From Lutraria lutraria (taxonomy: Eukaryota > Mollusca > Bivalvia > Venerida > Mactridae): a stretch of 64,000 nucleotides of DNA. The notes under the pieces are model-generated. The model searched no databases. It was not told the DNA's origin and worked only from the letters and a program-made list of their open reading frames with translations. Location of the stretch: NCBI GenBank assembly GCA_964023205.1, contig OZ026844.1, forward strand, positions 12,138,790 through 12,202,789, in the 5' to 3' direction. Each line of letters begins with the position of its first letter. The stretch's first letter is position 1. This document shows, piece after piece, positions 1-11,347 of the stretch. The translations under genes were made by a program, and so were the position numbers.

Positions 1-29
1 TCGTCCATACTTATAAAGTTCGTTTTTAC

Positions 30-143
30 CTTTAGTGGTGGCGATTTTCACGGCGTCAGATGTTTGCTTTGTAGTTAATGTTACTGATGAAGGCATTGGA
101 ACAGCTGCAGATTCCATTGATTCATCTAGCGTGAGTTCTTCGT
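30..143 (-). CDS. Copy A juxtamembrane linker exon
   Basis: Counterpart of 34377-34490, open, with a few substitutions (VTLTTKQTSDAVK). Acceptor and donor conserved. Confidence 0.78.
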
Positions 144-340
144 CTATGGTAGAAGAATAAAAATACAAGCACGAAACACATGATCACTTATCTAAAATGA
201 TAAACAGAATAATCAGACGATTCCAGTTAAAAGCACATGGCATTATTTATGATACTAGGTATTGCGAGCACTGATGTAAAATCACATGCTTCACGTGTTT
301 GTTCCGTTTGCAAACATGATTCGACTGACTTGATACATAC

Positions 341-496
341 CTAACACTGTTATTTCCGCTTTGTCTGAGGTTAGGTTGGCAACAATATTTCCAGCTATAC
401 AGTAGTAATTGTGACTCTCATTTTTTGATATATTATGAATATTGAGCACTTGTTCTGTATGTTCAGGTAGAAACTCCTCATCTCGGAACCACCATA
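341..496 (-). CDS. Copy A Ig domain, second half
   Basis: Open and nearly identical to copy [11 protein letters not shown] and [10 protein letters not shown] are retained, as are the splice sites. Confidence 0.85.
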
Positions 497-786
497 CTGT
501 GAAATAAATAACCAATGTAGTACTGTATAAACTGTATTGTTGATAAATAAATTAAACGCCATTCACCATATCATTCCAATGTATCATGGTTTTAATCACA
601 TGTTGGTTTGATAATAATATCGTGGAGAAAAGATATACATAGATATAGTTCATTGATAAAACTGTTCCCATACAAGACTATATTTTCTTAATTGATCACA
701 TGCACTTATTTATTATTTTATGTTATATGAGTATTTTTTGTTGACGTATAAATTTCCGAAATCTTTAAGAATGAATGAATTAGAAC

Positions 787-3752
787 CTTTAGGTGAAGGG
801 TTCCCAGTCATTCCGCATGCCAGATTTATGGTACTACCTTCATACACAGTCTGGTTTGCCATCTTAAGAACGACACGTGGAGCTTCAGAGCAAAACAAAT
901 CGAGGTCTTCCATGGTCTGTAGATCTCTAAGCAACAACTCTGTCATATTTTGGATATCAACGATCGTGTGAGAGCTATTTGAAGTCAGATGTAAGAAAAT
1001 ATTTTCAAAGTTCGATATGGTGTCTATGGTTTTATCCGTATTTGGTAAAGTTTCAGCGTCTAACAGACCATATAACTCACTGACTGCGTAATGAGCACAG
1101 TCCATAAATGATATACAAACATCATTTTCAAAATACTCAATCGTAACATTATCCATGGCAAGAAGCCAATGACCTACAACATTCATATTGTTAATATTAG
1201 CTGTTTGATTTCGAAGCAATGATTTCGCATCTGCGGACATAGTATCGATACCAGCCAACAGCGGATCGCTTGACAGATTCCCTCGCGCTTCAGTCATTAC
1301 ATCATTAATATCATCATTGCTGATATTAAATTCACTGGCTGCAACTGATGGATCGATGCCAATATTTTCAGCAGTGAAGTTGCCCATAATTTCGTTCATA
1401 TTGAAACTCGACAGATCATCGTCCAATCCTGCAGCATCATTCAGAACCCCTCCTGTTTCATTTGACATTTCAAAAAGCACTTGTGTAGCCTCAGAAAAAA
1501 AGGAATGAATATTTCGAAAGGAATTGCATTTCTCCTTAAAATGTTCAACTCTATCATCGTAATCACTGGGTGTAGCATTGTTTTTAAATCCAGGTGTAAC
1601 AGAAATGACATCAATCGTATCATTTATAAAAGCATCGAAACTATCGGATTATACGTCTGCATTGCGGGATTCTCTTATAATCCTGTTAACAGCACTGTTT
1701 ACAATAGTCCTAATTTCCCTTTTTCGTCTATCAGATCTTTTCGATTCTTCAATAATAGAATCGATTGAATTTTTCGATGCCTGCCAAATACTTTGAACAG
1801 GGTTTCCTTTATTTTCCTAAAGCCTATTCTAAAGATGTTGATTTCACACTGCACCTGGAAGACAGTCGATTCTACAGCAGTAGTTATCTCAAAACCACAA
1901 TTTCTCACGTCAATGATACTTTTTATGCCGTATTCGATAATGAAATTGAAAGCTTTAAATCCCCAACCAATAACTTTTTTAATTCCTGCTAACGTTAATT
2001 TTGCAGCTTCAAGAACACCTTTAGCACCTTCCAGACCTAATTGTGCGAGATCAAGTGCTGCGACTGCTATGTCTAATACGACCCTTGACTTGTCTACAAT
2101 AAACTGAGCACCTGACAAAATAACCTTAGCAGCATCGAGTGCCAGCATCGGAATACGAACTGCGAATTTAGCAGCCTCTAAAGCGAGATATGCAATACCA
2201 CGAATAGCCCTACACCCTAGATTAAACGCCACACATATAGGATCTGGAAATGAAAACATGCAACTCGTCAAGTGGCAATTTGGGTATGGAATCTTAACGA
2301 ACCATACGCGCTTCCAACGAATCCTGCATTTAAGTCCAGGGACACAAACTTGCCTGCAGTGCCTAATGCTACATAGCCTATCCACTTTTCTTTGTGCTGC
2401 ATTAAGTGAACTCATTGCATTTTGGAATGGTCGCTTAGCTTCATCAAGTTTCTCCTTAGCATGTTCAAGTGCATTTATCGCGTCGTCAAAAGCTGATTTC
2501 GCGCCCCTGACCACATTTTTCTTTTCTTCTAACCAGTCCTGTGCTTTTGAGAAGGCATTTTGTGCCATCGTAAGGCCGCCTTGGACCTGACTAATTCTGT
2601 AATCAGCAGCATCAGCGACCTTCGTTGTCAACTTTTGTAAGGAATCCAAGTAGCTGTCCTGAAACGTTGTACCATCATCAGAATTTGCCAAGAAAACCCC
2701 GAGGATGTGAATACCATGATCGTTTCTCTTGTCGTCATATATCAATGATACATCTAGTCTAGCTTTAAACGTGTTCCAAACCGAACCTTCAATTGAAAAT
2801 TGATAGCCAGTGCTTGTAAGAAATGTGTTAACTTGTGCTTTTATACCAAGTAGGGATGCTTCTAAGTGCATCTGGACAACGAATTTTTCCGGTGAATCGA
2901 TGCTGATTGCGACTCCGATTCATCCACCAGCATCAAGACGAAGGAAAGGAGCTATTTTTATCAAACCTGTTGACAAGACGCCATATATTCTCGCAGCTTT
3001 TTCACCTTGAAGTAGTTCATAAACATGAGCAAAGCGACTGCACGAACCAAGATTGTCGACTGAATACACAAATTCCATTTCGAGTCCTATTATTTTTAGG
3101 TGAAATACTTTTAATGTGCCCTTGAATCGCAAACCAAATCCTTCCATATTTCTATAAACAGACATAAGCTGATCTTTAACTTTATTTAAGGTATAAATAA
3201 TCTTCACTTTTATGTTATCAATGGCTTCATCGATAATATGTGTGAAGTTATGCTTCACAATTTCTGTTGTGCTTTTGACCGAGTCCTTAAATGCAAAGGC
3301 GTCTTTTTCTAATCTTTTCCAACCTAAAGTCCAAAGCTCGGACACTTTGTCAATGAAAATAGCTATATTTTCAAAGAAATTCTTTTTACTAGTCGCTAAT
3401 GTCGATACAGCGCCTCCGAATTCGATGGCAGACTCCCGCAAATCAGATAGTATAATCAAAGATTCGTTCGTCAGTAGACTGCCGTATCGGAAAACACTCT
3501 TTATCGTTGTGTTAATGAACAATTCGACAGTTCCTTTTAAGTTAAGAATATCGTCCAAAATATCAATCTCATTTTCTAAACCACTTTCTTTAGACGGATC
3601 AGTGGCCAGGAAGGCATACATTCTGCTGTTAAAGTCCAAGACAATGTCTTTGAGGATAGGTACATCCATGAATGGATTAACGTCTACCATTAATGACAAA
3701 TAAAATCCAGGCGGATTGGCATTTTCTCCGCACCAGTTTCTTGTCGTACTTC
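787..3752 (-). pseudogene. Copy A giant exon, disrupted
   Basis: 2,966 bp, 15 shorter than copy B. Reading 5' to 3' it meets TGA at 2920-2922 (DAGG then stop), a 16-bp deletion after 1807 just upstream of the RRKR-coding site, and TAA at 1649-1651. Downstream of these the frame is open again through the Ig first half. Here the CATTCC-T7 run is intact, unlike in copy B. Confidence 0.85.
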
Positions 3753-3892
3753 CTGAAATAAATTTATACTAATATGAAGCATTTTCCTGGCGATAGGATC
3801 CAAAAGCAAATCGTATTTTCAAACTTATGTCGATAAGCTGAAGCGGTTTATTAGACATCTAATATTGTTGATATAAAAATATGAAAACTTAC

Positions 3893-4049
3893 CACCCACA
3901 GATGCATATGCGTCTAGCTCGCTAGTACCAACATTCAATAGATTTATGTAGTAATCTTTGCTCGATAGTTTGAATTGTAACCCAATTGATCCTAATACAT
4001 TCATCTTCATTAAAATGTTCCACTCGTCCAAAAAGATGCTTTTCAATAT
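3893..4049 (-). CDS. Copy A 52-codon exon
   Basis: Counterpart of 38286-38442; open, with I/V, K/R and S/R type changes. Acceptor CTTGCAG, better than B's TTTGTAG. Confidence 0.75.
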
Positions 4050-4402
4050 CTGCAAGTAATGTATAATCATATGATAGCACAACGATGTACATGGGCGATA
4101 CTTTTCACTGAGATACTTTTTAATGTTTCACAATTTAAATGCATAACATATGGCTACCAGCCTTTTAAAGTAACTGTATTATTAATATTCTAAATTTCAA
4201 AATACTTGTAATTGAAAAGATATTCGTATTGAAAATACTACAGTTTCCATTCTTGAACTACATGCTGATTATCCACTCATACCTAAATTGCTTCCTCAAT
4301 CTGCCCAAAACGGTCACTTGTATATCTAAAAATTACATGGAAACTATAATTTTCAAAAAGGACAGAAGGCATTGTTAACTCATTAGTCAAACTATAGCTT
4401 AC

Positions 4403-4523
4403 ATTTGTAGGGGATGGAACTGATGCGTAAAAACTGGAGTGGGCATTCATCTTGAATACAAAATGTTCACCCAATGCCATTATAGTGTCTCCAGCCAACC
4501 AAAGATTGGCTTCACGAATGGAA
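4403..4523 (-). CDS. Copy A 40-codon exon
   Basis: Counterpart of 38697-38817; open, ends SVPSPTN before GTAAGC. Confidence 0.73.
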
Positions 4524-5303
4524 CTGAAAATAAACATAACGCATTTATTAATTTCAATAATTTTCTTGAAAAGCTACATTGTGATATTTATTAAATGCCA
4601 TCTAAGTGTTTGATGTCGGTGGAAGACTCCATAAAGACTGAAAGATAAATGGGTGGAACTTTCTATGGAACAAAAGAAGAGTACGATACCATTGATCGAA
4701 TTGATTTTCATTCTCACCCACTGACCAGTTTCTGGTTCAGTCTCGTAACACAATTGACACAAACCTCAACCTAAGTCCCCATTAGTTTTAGCGAAGTATA
4801 CACTGATCACATTTGTTAAAGGTCAATGCTTCGCACCCGGGAACGTGGGACCATGATTACTCTGTGCTAAGTGTTGATGGCTTAGCTTGAGTTCATATCG
4901 GAAAATATAAAATGTCAACAAAGTACAAACTTTGTTCAGTTTGGGTAACCTAAGTTTGACCAAAGAAATCATTTATCGTTTACGGATTACGTTAGAATAC
5001 GAACGTATTGACAAAATGCTAAAAGTAAGCTTTTTAATGGATATCACTGTATTAGCGACTGATCCCGATATTCATCAATCGAGTGTATCAAAACTTCCTG
5101 ACACGTGTAGACAAATCAAATTGACACAAGTTCGTAATACTAAACCTTACCCTTGTATATCATTTGATCAGGTCTTTATTTTCTAACAATCATGCATTTT
5201 ATAACTTCCTGATGAACTGATAAAAACCGAGTTAAGATAACCTTACAACATTTCGCTCGATAAGATTGAGCAATGACGATGTTAACTCTGCTTGTGTACT
5301 TAC
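4524..5303. other. Intron, nothing recognised (copy A)
   Basis: About 780 bases between the 40-codon exon and the 295-codon exon. No module, repeat or hairpin seen. Copy B equivalent: 38818-39666. Confidence 0.6.
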
Positions 5304-6189
5304 GGATATCTAAATAATTCATTTCCATTCCATAGCTGAACATTGCTTGAGTCTTGAAGCACATCAATATGTTTATATAGTGATAAGCCAAGACCAACTG
5401 GGCGAAATTGAAGCCCTTATTTAGATTTCAGGTCATCAAATGGCGAAAGCTTATCAATGAATTCTCTTGACTCTTCAGGTATCATTAAGAACATAGACCC
5501 GCCGTAATCTTGACAGATATCAAGTATAATACAAAATGCTTTGTCATTGATTGGTTTTGGTAAAACAACGTCATTTCCGTAAATGCCGAATGAGAAACTA
5601 CTGCCAAATTTCAGGACAGTATATAAACGATCGTCGATAACTGGTGCCCCCTTACAGGCTGATATGGAGGATACATCTCTCCCACGTAGAAGTTTAGACT
5701 GAAAGTCGTTCATTTCTAATACCTCTGAACCACGTGGGGAGAAAGATAACCAGTCAGGTAAATGTTCTATCAGATTGTAAAAGAACGACTTAAGGAATGA
5801 TCCAGACCGCATAAAATCGTTCACGTCACGGGGTGTTATGGTGAATGATAAACATTTGTCTTTCCTTTCATGGCTGATTTTGGTGCCTTCATCAACAGTG
5901 AAAGCGATGCTTCCGGACATGACTGAAAAATCACCATTATTTCGGGCAATTTTAATACCGGTCAATGAAATGGGCAAAGACAGTGCATTCAGTTCTACGA
6001 AAGCAATGCCAAACGTGTAGATGATACTGCTGTTTGTGTTTAGACGATACCATGGTGACGTAGATGACATTGATATATCAACAGTATTTCCTTCTGTACA
6101 TCTGGTGAGGAGAATAGTTGAACAACCACGAGGTAACAGGCGTCTTACGATACCATAACGTGAAAACACATCTATAGAGTTCCCATCGC
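5304..6189 (-). pseudogene. Copy A 295-codon exon with premature TAA
   Basis: Exactly the length of its copy B partner, 886 bp, with conserved splice sites, but TAA replaces TAT at 5417-5419, after ...FDDLKSK, about 38 codons before the exon ends. Confidence 0.85.
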
Positions 6190-6487
6190 CTAGTGTAAAA
6201 TAGATGCATTGTTTAGTCATTGAAAAGTGCTAATGATTAAATTCATCATTTACTTCTATCAACAGCTTACACTTACTTCAAGTACCGAATAGATAAATTT
6301 CACATTTCAATGTATTTGCGTATACAAAAGGTAGATTTATTAATTAAACAATATTTTACATTGTTAAGTCAAAATATGGCACAAGTTTCATCAGCTGTAA
6401 ATGAGCAATTTTCTCAAAATGACTCCATAATTGTACATATAAGGTAACAAAGATGTGAATAAAATACAATATAATACTGCAATATAC

Positions 6488-6613
6488 CAGAACATCTTCG
6501 GCCATCATCTTTAAGAGTTTTGTTTCCGCTACATGAACAGTCATAAGAACCTATTGTGTTGGTACAGATGTCTTCACATCCACCTTGTAGGAAGTCAGCA
6601 CATTCATCAATGT
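6488..6613 (-). CDS. Copy A calcium-binding EGF exon
   Basis: [17 protein letters not shown]... intact; the Gly codon that is TGA in copy B is GGA here. Confidence 0.88.
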
Positions 6614-6988
6614 CTTAAAAAGAATAAAATAGATAATATATGCCATATTACTGATGGATCAATCTTTTACATGTTATCATTTCATCTTTTTCAGATGCGC
6701 TCGTTGGGTTGTCTTTTTATCAATTTTTTGCTTTCAAAATATGTCATACTTAGCTAAGTTAGGGTCTTCGTTTAATATATTCGCCAATAAATGTATTCAT
6801 CCCATCAGAACAATTGAACCGCGAGCTGGATATTCCAACAGTTATACGTTGGGCAAAGATTATTGTACTCTGTACATATGAAAATTCTTTTTGTGTTTTA
6901 TGTATGTAACCCATGACTTTGTCTTCATTCGGCCGAATAAATAGCACATTTACTTTTCACTAATATTAGATTAATTATGCAATACTAC

Positions 6989-7102
6989 CGTTGTCACAAT
7001 GGCGACCTAAGAAGCTATCTCTACAATCACAAGTGTAAGAATTCAGATGATCTATACATGAACCTCCATGAAGGCAATGAACTCCAATACAATCATCAAC
7101 AT
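6989..7102 (-). CDS. Copy A EGF exon (Notch-like)
   Basis: [16 protein letters not shown]...CDCRDSFLGRHC. The first Gly of the terminal G-F-x-G motif is Ser, a change not seen in copy B. Confidence 0.86.
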
Positions 7103-7569
7103 CTGAAGTGTCATTCATATTTAAGTTTAATAACATTCGTTTTAAATATGTAAATCAGTAACAATGAAATTTGTACTCAGATGAAAGATAAAGCAATAGA
7201 CTTAAAGACGAAAAGCTAAGTTGCAAAAATAATACATCTACTAATTGAGTCATGTGCAAGTGAACTGAAGAAATTATTTTGGACGGCTGATAATTTAAAA
7301 TTAGTACATTTGTATTTGAATCGATGTACGGATATATACGTTATTTCATGATGCTTATATATTCGTTAATTTGTACTTATAAGTCAGTCATAATGACCTC
7401 TAGTTAATGAATGCATCTAACAAGTGTACATTGTATAATATTATCAGACAGAGTAACAGCGAGTTTGTCGCATGAATGTATTCCATATTTAGATTCAATT
7501 TGTGTAATTCGCGGTTTCAAAACGAGCTGCCAACAGAACTGTTAATACTTTAAAAGCCTAAGGCAATAC

Positions 7570-7692
7570 CCTTGCATGCATATCCGTCATCTTGGAGTTT
7601 ATAACCAACATTACACATACAAGAATAACTGCCGTTTGTGTTGATGCATCTTTGATTACATCTGTCAGTATTTTCTGCACACTCATTGATGT
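7570..7692 (-). CDS. Copy A calcium-binding EGF exon
   Basis: [12 protein letters not shown]... intact and colinear with 41945-42067. Confidence 0.9.
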
Positions 7693-8352
7693 CTGAAACA
7701 GGAAATGCACATACCAGTGTAGTGATTCATTTGCAATGACGCTTCAGAACGCTACAAGTATCAGTAAGATATACTAAGTTTGGCGATGTCGTAAAGTATA
7801 GGCCACCCACGGAGAAGTCAAAATCTTTAGCTATTTCAATTACTTCTATTGTAACTCTTAAAGAAAATATCGCTTTTTATAACGATTAAACTAAGCCGTA
7901 CAGTAATTGAAAGCATTGTATGAGTTTCAGGAAGTAAAAAATTAATAATTATCTTGTTTTTATTTCAATACCCTTATTTGAAATGACAGGATTCGCAAAC
8001 AGCAAACATGATTGGAAAGTGATGCTATTAAATAGACTGGAGATGAAATTAATGAAAAAGTTAGAGATAGACAGAAATGTTAAAAATCGGGCGGATTGGA
8101 ATGTTATCAAAATGGACTGGAGGTGAAATTAAGGAAATGGTGCAAGATATATAGAAGGGATTGAAGTCGGGCCAATTGGAATGTCATCAGAATGGCTATG
8201 CAACTAATAGGATAAAATGATAGAAAGGATAGGATATGATTCGAATAGAAAGATCTTCATGAAGACAACTATTAAACTACCACAGTTGATAAGAATGATA
8301 TTAATTTGTATAGTCACTAATACAACAAAAAACGCACGAAAAGTGGCATTAC

Positions 8353-8475
8353 CCTTGCATGTATGTCCATCTGAGTCCAATATATACCCATCATGGCATA
8401 AGCAGTGATACGAGCCTGGTTCATTGACGCAACTACCAGAACAACCTCCATTGTCGCTTACACATTCATCGATGT
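8353..8475 (-). CDS. Copy A calcium-binding EGF exon
   Basis: [16 protein letters not shown]...[17 protein letters not shown], with the canonical acidic residue that copy B has lost. Confidence 0.9.
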
Positions 8476-8639
8476 CTGAAACATTTTCCAACAGTATTAG
8501 ATATTACACAGTTACTGTGAACTTGGATACAATGTAGAATTTATTTTGCTTCCAATATGCAATTCTTTATTTCATAGTTATGGAAATAGTGAAATATGGA
8601 TATAAATAAGGAAGTCATTATTCAGGTTGCCCAGAATTC

Positions 8640-9015
8640 ACTATACCCATGTTCTACAGCTATGTATGTGACGATCAGCGAGTATTCATGAATCATTGAC
8701 AACAACACTCTTATCGTGACATCGTCCCCACTAGTGTTATTGTGATTGCTATGTTGGTAAGGATGATTATTACGATGAATATGGTGGGAATGAAGGTTAC
8801 AATGCCGATGCTTATAATAGTTTAGTGGTTGCAGTGATGGAGATGATAATGAACTTTCTGTATATGCTGATTTATAATGGCGGTGATGATGGAGACAAAG
8901 ATGACGGTGGTGATAATGAAAATAATAGTTGAGGATAGTGAGGAGAATACTGTTAATAATAAGGATTTCGGTGGTGATATAGTATTGATGTTGATGATGA
9001 TCGATGGCCGTAATA
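8640..9015. repeat. GATGAT/GGTGAT-rich low-complexity intron sequence
   Basis: Imperfect ATG/GTG trinucleotide-rich DNA between two EGF exons, giving His-rich false frames on the minus strand. Copy B: 42999-43374. Confidence 0.7.
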
Positions 9016-9020
9016 CATAC

Positions 9021-9143
9021 CTGCACATGTTTTCCCGTCCATTTGCAGCTTATAACCAGGTTTACAAGAACATTTGAATGAACTTATTGTATTAATACAC
9101 AGTTGTTCACATTTAGCGTCGCCTGTGACACATTCATCCATAT
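9021..9143 (-). CDS. Copy A calcium-binding EGF exon
   Basis: [12 protein letters not shown]... identical in protein to 43380-43502. Confidence 0.9.
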
Positions 9144-9761
9144 CTATAAACAAAGAAATATGTTTTATCAAAAGTTTGAACAGTATTTATAACAAGAGTG
9201 TTGCGATAAAAACGACATACGCTACTTTTTTAATATTATGTGATAAGATGCATTTGTTTTTACAAGCACATCGCGTAAATACCGAGTCATCGTGACAAGA
9301 TGACCGAACCGACATGTTCGAGTTAAATTGCAAAACGATTTCAAGTACCTCAATTGTAATACATTGAAATCTAATCTAGCTTAGGGTGTCATGAAAACAG
9401 AATTTATCTCACAAGTAGATGTATTTATCTACAAATGAATATTCGTATGAATCGTCGTAGCAAAATTACTTTCGCGTATCAGAGACAGTGACGCCATTAA
9501 ACCTGTCTATAACATGGAATGAAACAAATACTAGTATACATGCATATTTAAAGTAAATGTTATTATACAAACCAACACTACAAAATCTGTCTATACGTTT
9601 TCGTTCTGCCTATATGTCTATGTGCAAAAAAACTGGAAACTGTCAGATATGTCCTTTATACGACTGAAAAAATGCATACACTCTCCAACACAATACATAC
9701 TTATATATACAATGTAGGTAGTTTATTTTAATACAAGTAATCCAGATTGGCAAAAACCTAC

Positions 9762-9884
9762 CCGAACAAGTATATCCGTCACTGTCAAGCTGGTAACCAT
9801 GGTGACACGAACATGTAAACGAACCCATTGTATTTTGACAAGTCTGACTACATTTTGCTGCACCAGTCGAACATTCGGTTATAT
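9762..9884 (-). CDS. Copy A EGF exon, second cassette
   Basis: Starts [12 protein letters not shown] where the paralogues have DINEC; otherwise a complete EGF, with [10 protein letters not shown] near the end. Confidence 0.88.
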
Positions 9885-10248
9885 CTAAAATATTGGATAG
9901 ACCTTCATTTAGAAGAAGTAACCGGTGAATCTATTTCACATAATGTACTAAAGAAACATATAACGAAAATATGCCAGTTTTATTCCCTGACGGAATTGTA
10001 CTTCACAATAGATTAATGTACTCTACAAAATAAAAGATACTAGTAAGCATCTGACTATATATATCGTTAAAAATTTACTGGAAAACTTGTAGTCATATTC
10101 AACCACATGCTCTATCTATTTAATAAATTGAAAATGGGTTAGAAAATTGCACCATTTTATTATTGGAAGTTTGATCAGATGTGTGTTTTTATTCTGTAAA
10201 TGTGATGTACATTAATTATATCACACATACTCTAAGCTAGTGCAATAC

Positions 10249-10371
10249 CTAAACAAGAGATTTTATCTGAAGACAAGTTGTATCCAGTTTTACAGTTGCA
10301 TGTAGGAGATCCTCTTACTGTCAGACACGTATGTTCACAAGCTCCATTATTTTCACTACAAGACAATCGTC
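10249..10371 (-). CDS. Copy A EGF exon, second cassette (lost in copy B)
   Basis: [16 protein letters not shown]...[16 protein letters not shown], complete, acceptor TTTTGTAG. This is the module whose copy B version survives only as 46 bases. Confidence 0.87.
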
Positions 10372-10524
10372 CTACAAAATAAATGTTACGCAAATACACA
10401 AACCTCTACAATAAGATAAGTGTTTAAGATGGTATCGTAAGAATTACATTTCTTTTTGTATACATGCATGATATTCAGATTTAGCTTTCACAAATAAATG
10501 ATACAATAAGTCGTATTGATTTAT

Positions 10525-10702
10525 CTGTTGTTTAACGGTCCATTCGACAGCTGTGGTCTCCGAGAGAAGGGACCGAAATTAGGATCCCTACTTTTTAAAA
10601 TAGTTTTTCCTGTTCATTGTCGTGCCCGATGTAAAGCACCGATACAGACCTCGCCCTTTTCCTGTGATTTTCAAGGTACAGTACTTGGCTCGGAGATCTA
10701 AC
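10525..10702. repeat. Dispersed repeat with CGTGCCCGATGTAAAGCACC core
   Basis: TTTAACGGTCCATTCGACAG at one end, then the core GTAAAGCACCGATACA, TCCTGTGATTTTC and ACTTGGCTCGGAGAT. Further copies at 17117-17322 and 26541-26640, and in copy B at 44790-44970, 51715-51920 and 61075-61165. A mollusc-type interspersed repeat; class unknown. Confidence 0.6.
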
Positions 10703-10809
10703 TATAATGTTAAAACAGGTTGTAAATAAGATTTAAGCAATTTCGGCTGATTGGAACAGTTTGTGTTGGAACGACTGAATATTTTGTGATGATATTGTTG
10801 CTTACTTAC

Positions 10810-10935
10810 TGCAACCTTTACCATAACCAGCCGGTGTATAAGGCAGATGACAATCGGTGCATCGGATGTTATCAGGACTTCCACCACACGACTGGTTACC
10901 ACTTTTACAATGTGCGATGTAAATATGACGACATT
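10810..10935 (-). CDS. Copy A six-cysteine module, second cassette
   Basis: [16 protein letters not shown]...[17 protein letters not shown], open, phase 1-1. Confidence 0.82.
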
Positions 10936-11128
10936 CTACAAAATCAATAAAAAAAATGCTTTTATAATTTACTTCCCTTTAAACAACGAATATTCTACCT
11001 CGTAACAAATTAGGGTATAAAGGCCAACTGTAAGCATTATCGCTAGGGATCCAAAATATCGCGAAAGAAATTGCCCTTCATTAAATATAAAAAGTGTTAG
11101 ATATAAACATGTAAATGTAAAATATTAC

Positions 11129-11347
11129 TTGAGCAACAATTTCCACTTCTCCAGGGTTTACAAGTACAGTGTCCATTTATGAACGTTCCTCCATTATAGC
11201 AAAATTCATTACATGCTTCGTGATCATATTTTGTATAATTTCCATTGCATGAATATTTAACTCGTCGGCGCACACCGCCGCCACACGACTGAGTACATGG
11301 TTCCCATGAGTGCCAATCGCCATACGCAAAAGGGATACACCAACCAT
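11129..11347 (-). CDS. Copy A TSP1 + EGF exon, second cassette
   Basis: [18 protein letters not shown]..., TSP1 core plus [17 protein letters not shown]-like half. Donor GTAATA is weak but conserved. Confidence 0.88.

Noticed and set aside
8622..9026. His-rich 134-codon minus-strand frame
   Set aside because: It comes from the GATGAT/GGTGAT low-complexity intron and overlaps a real EGF exon in another frame.
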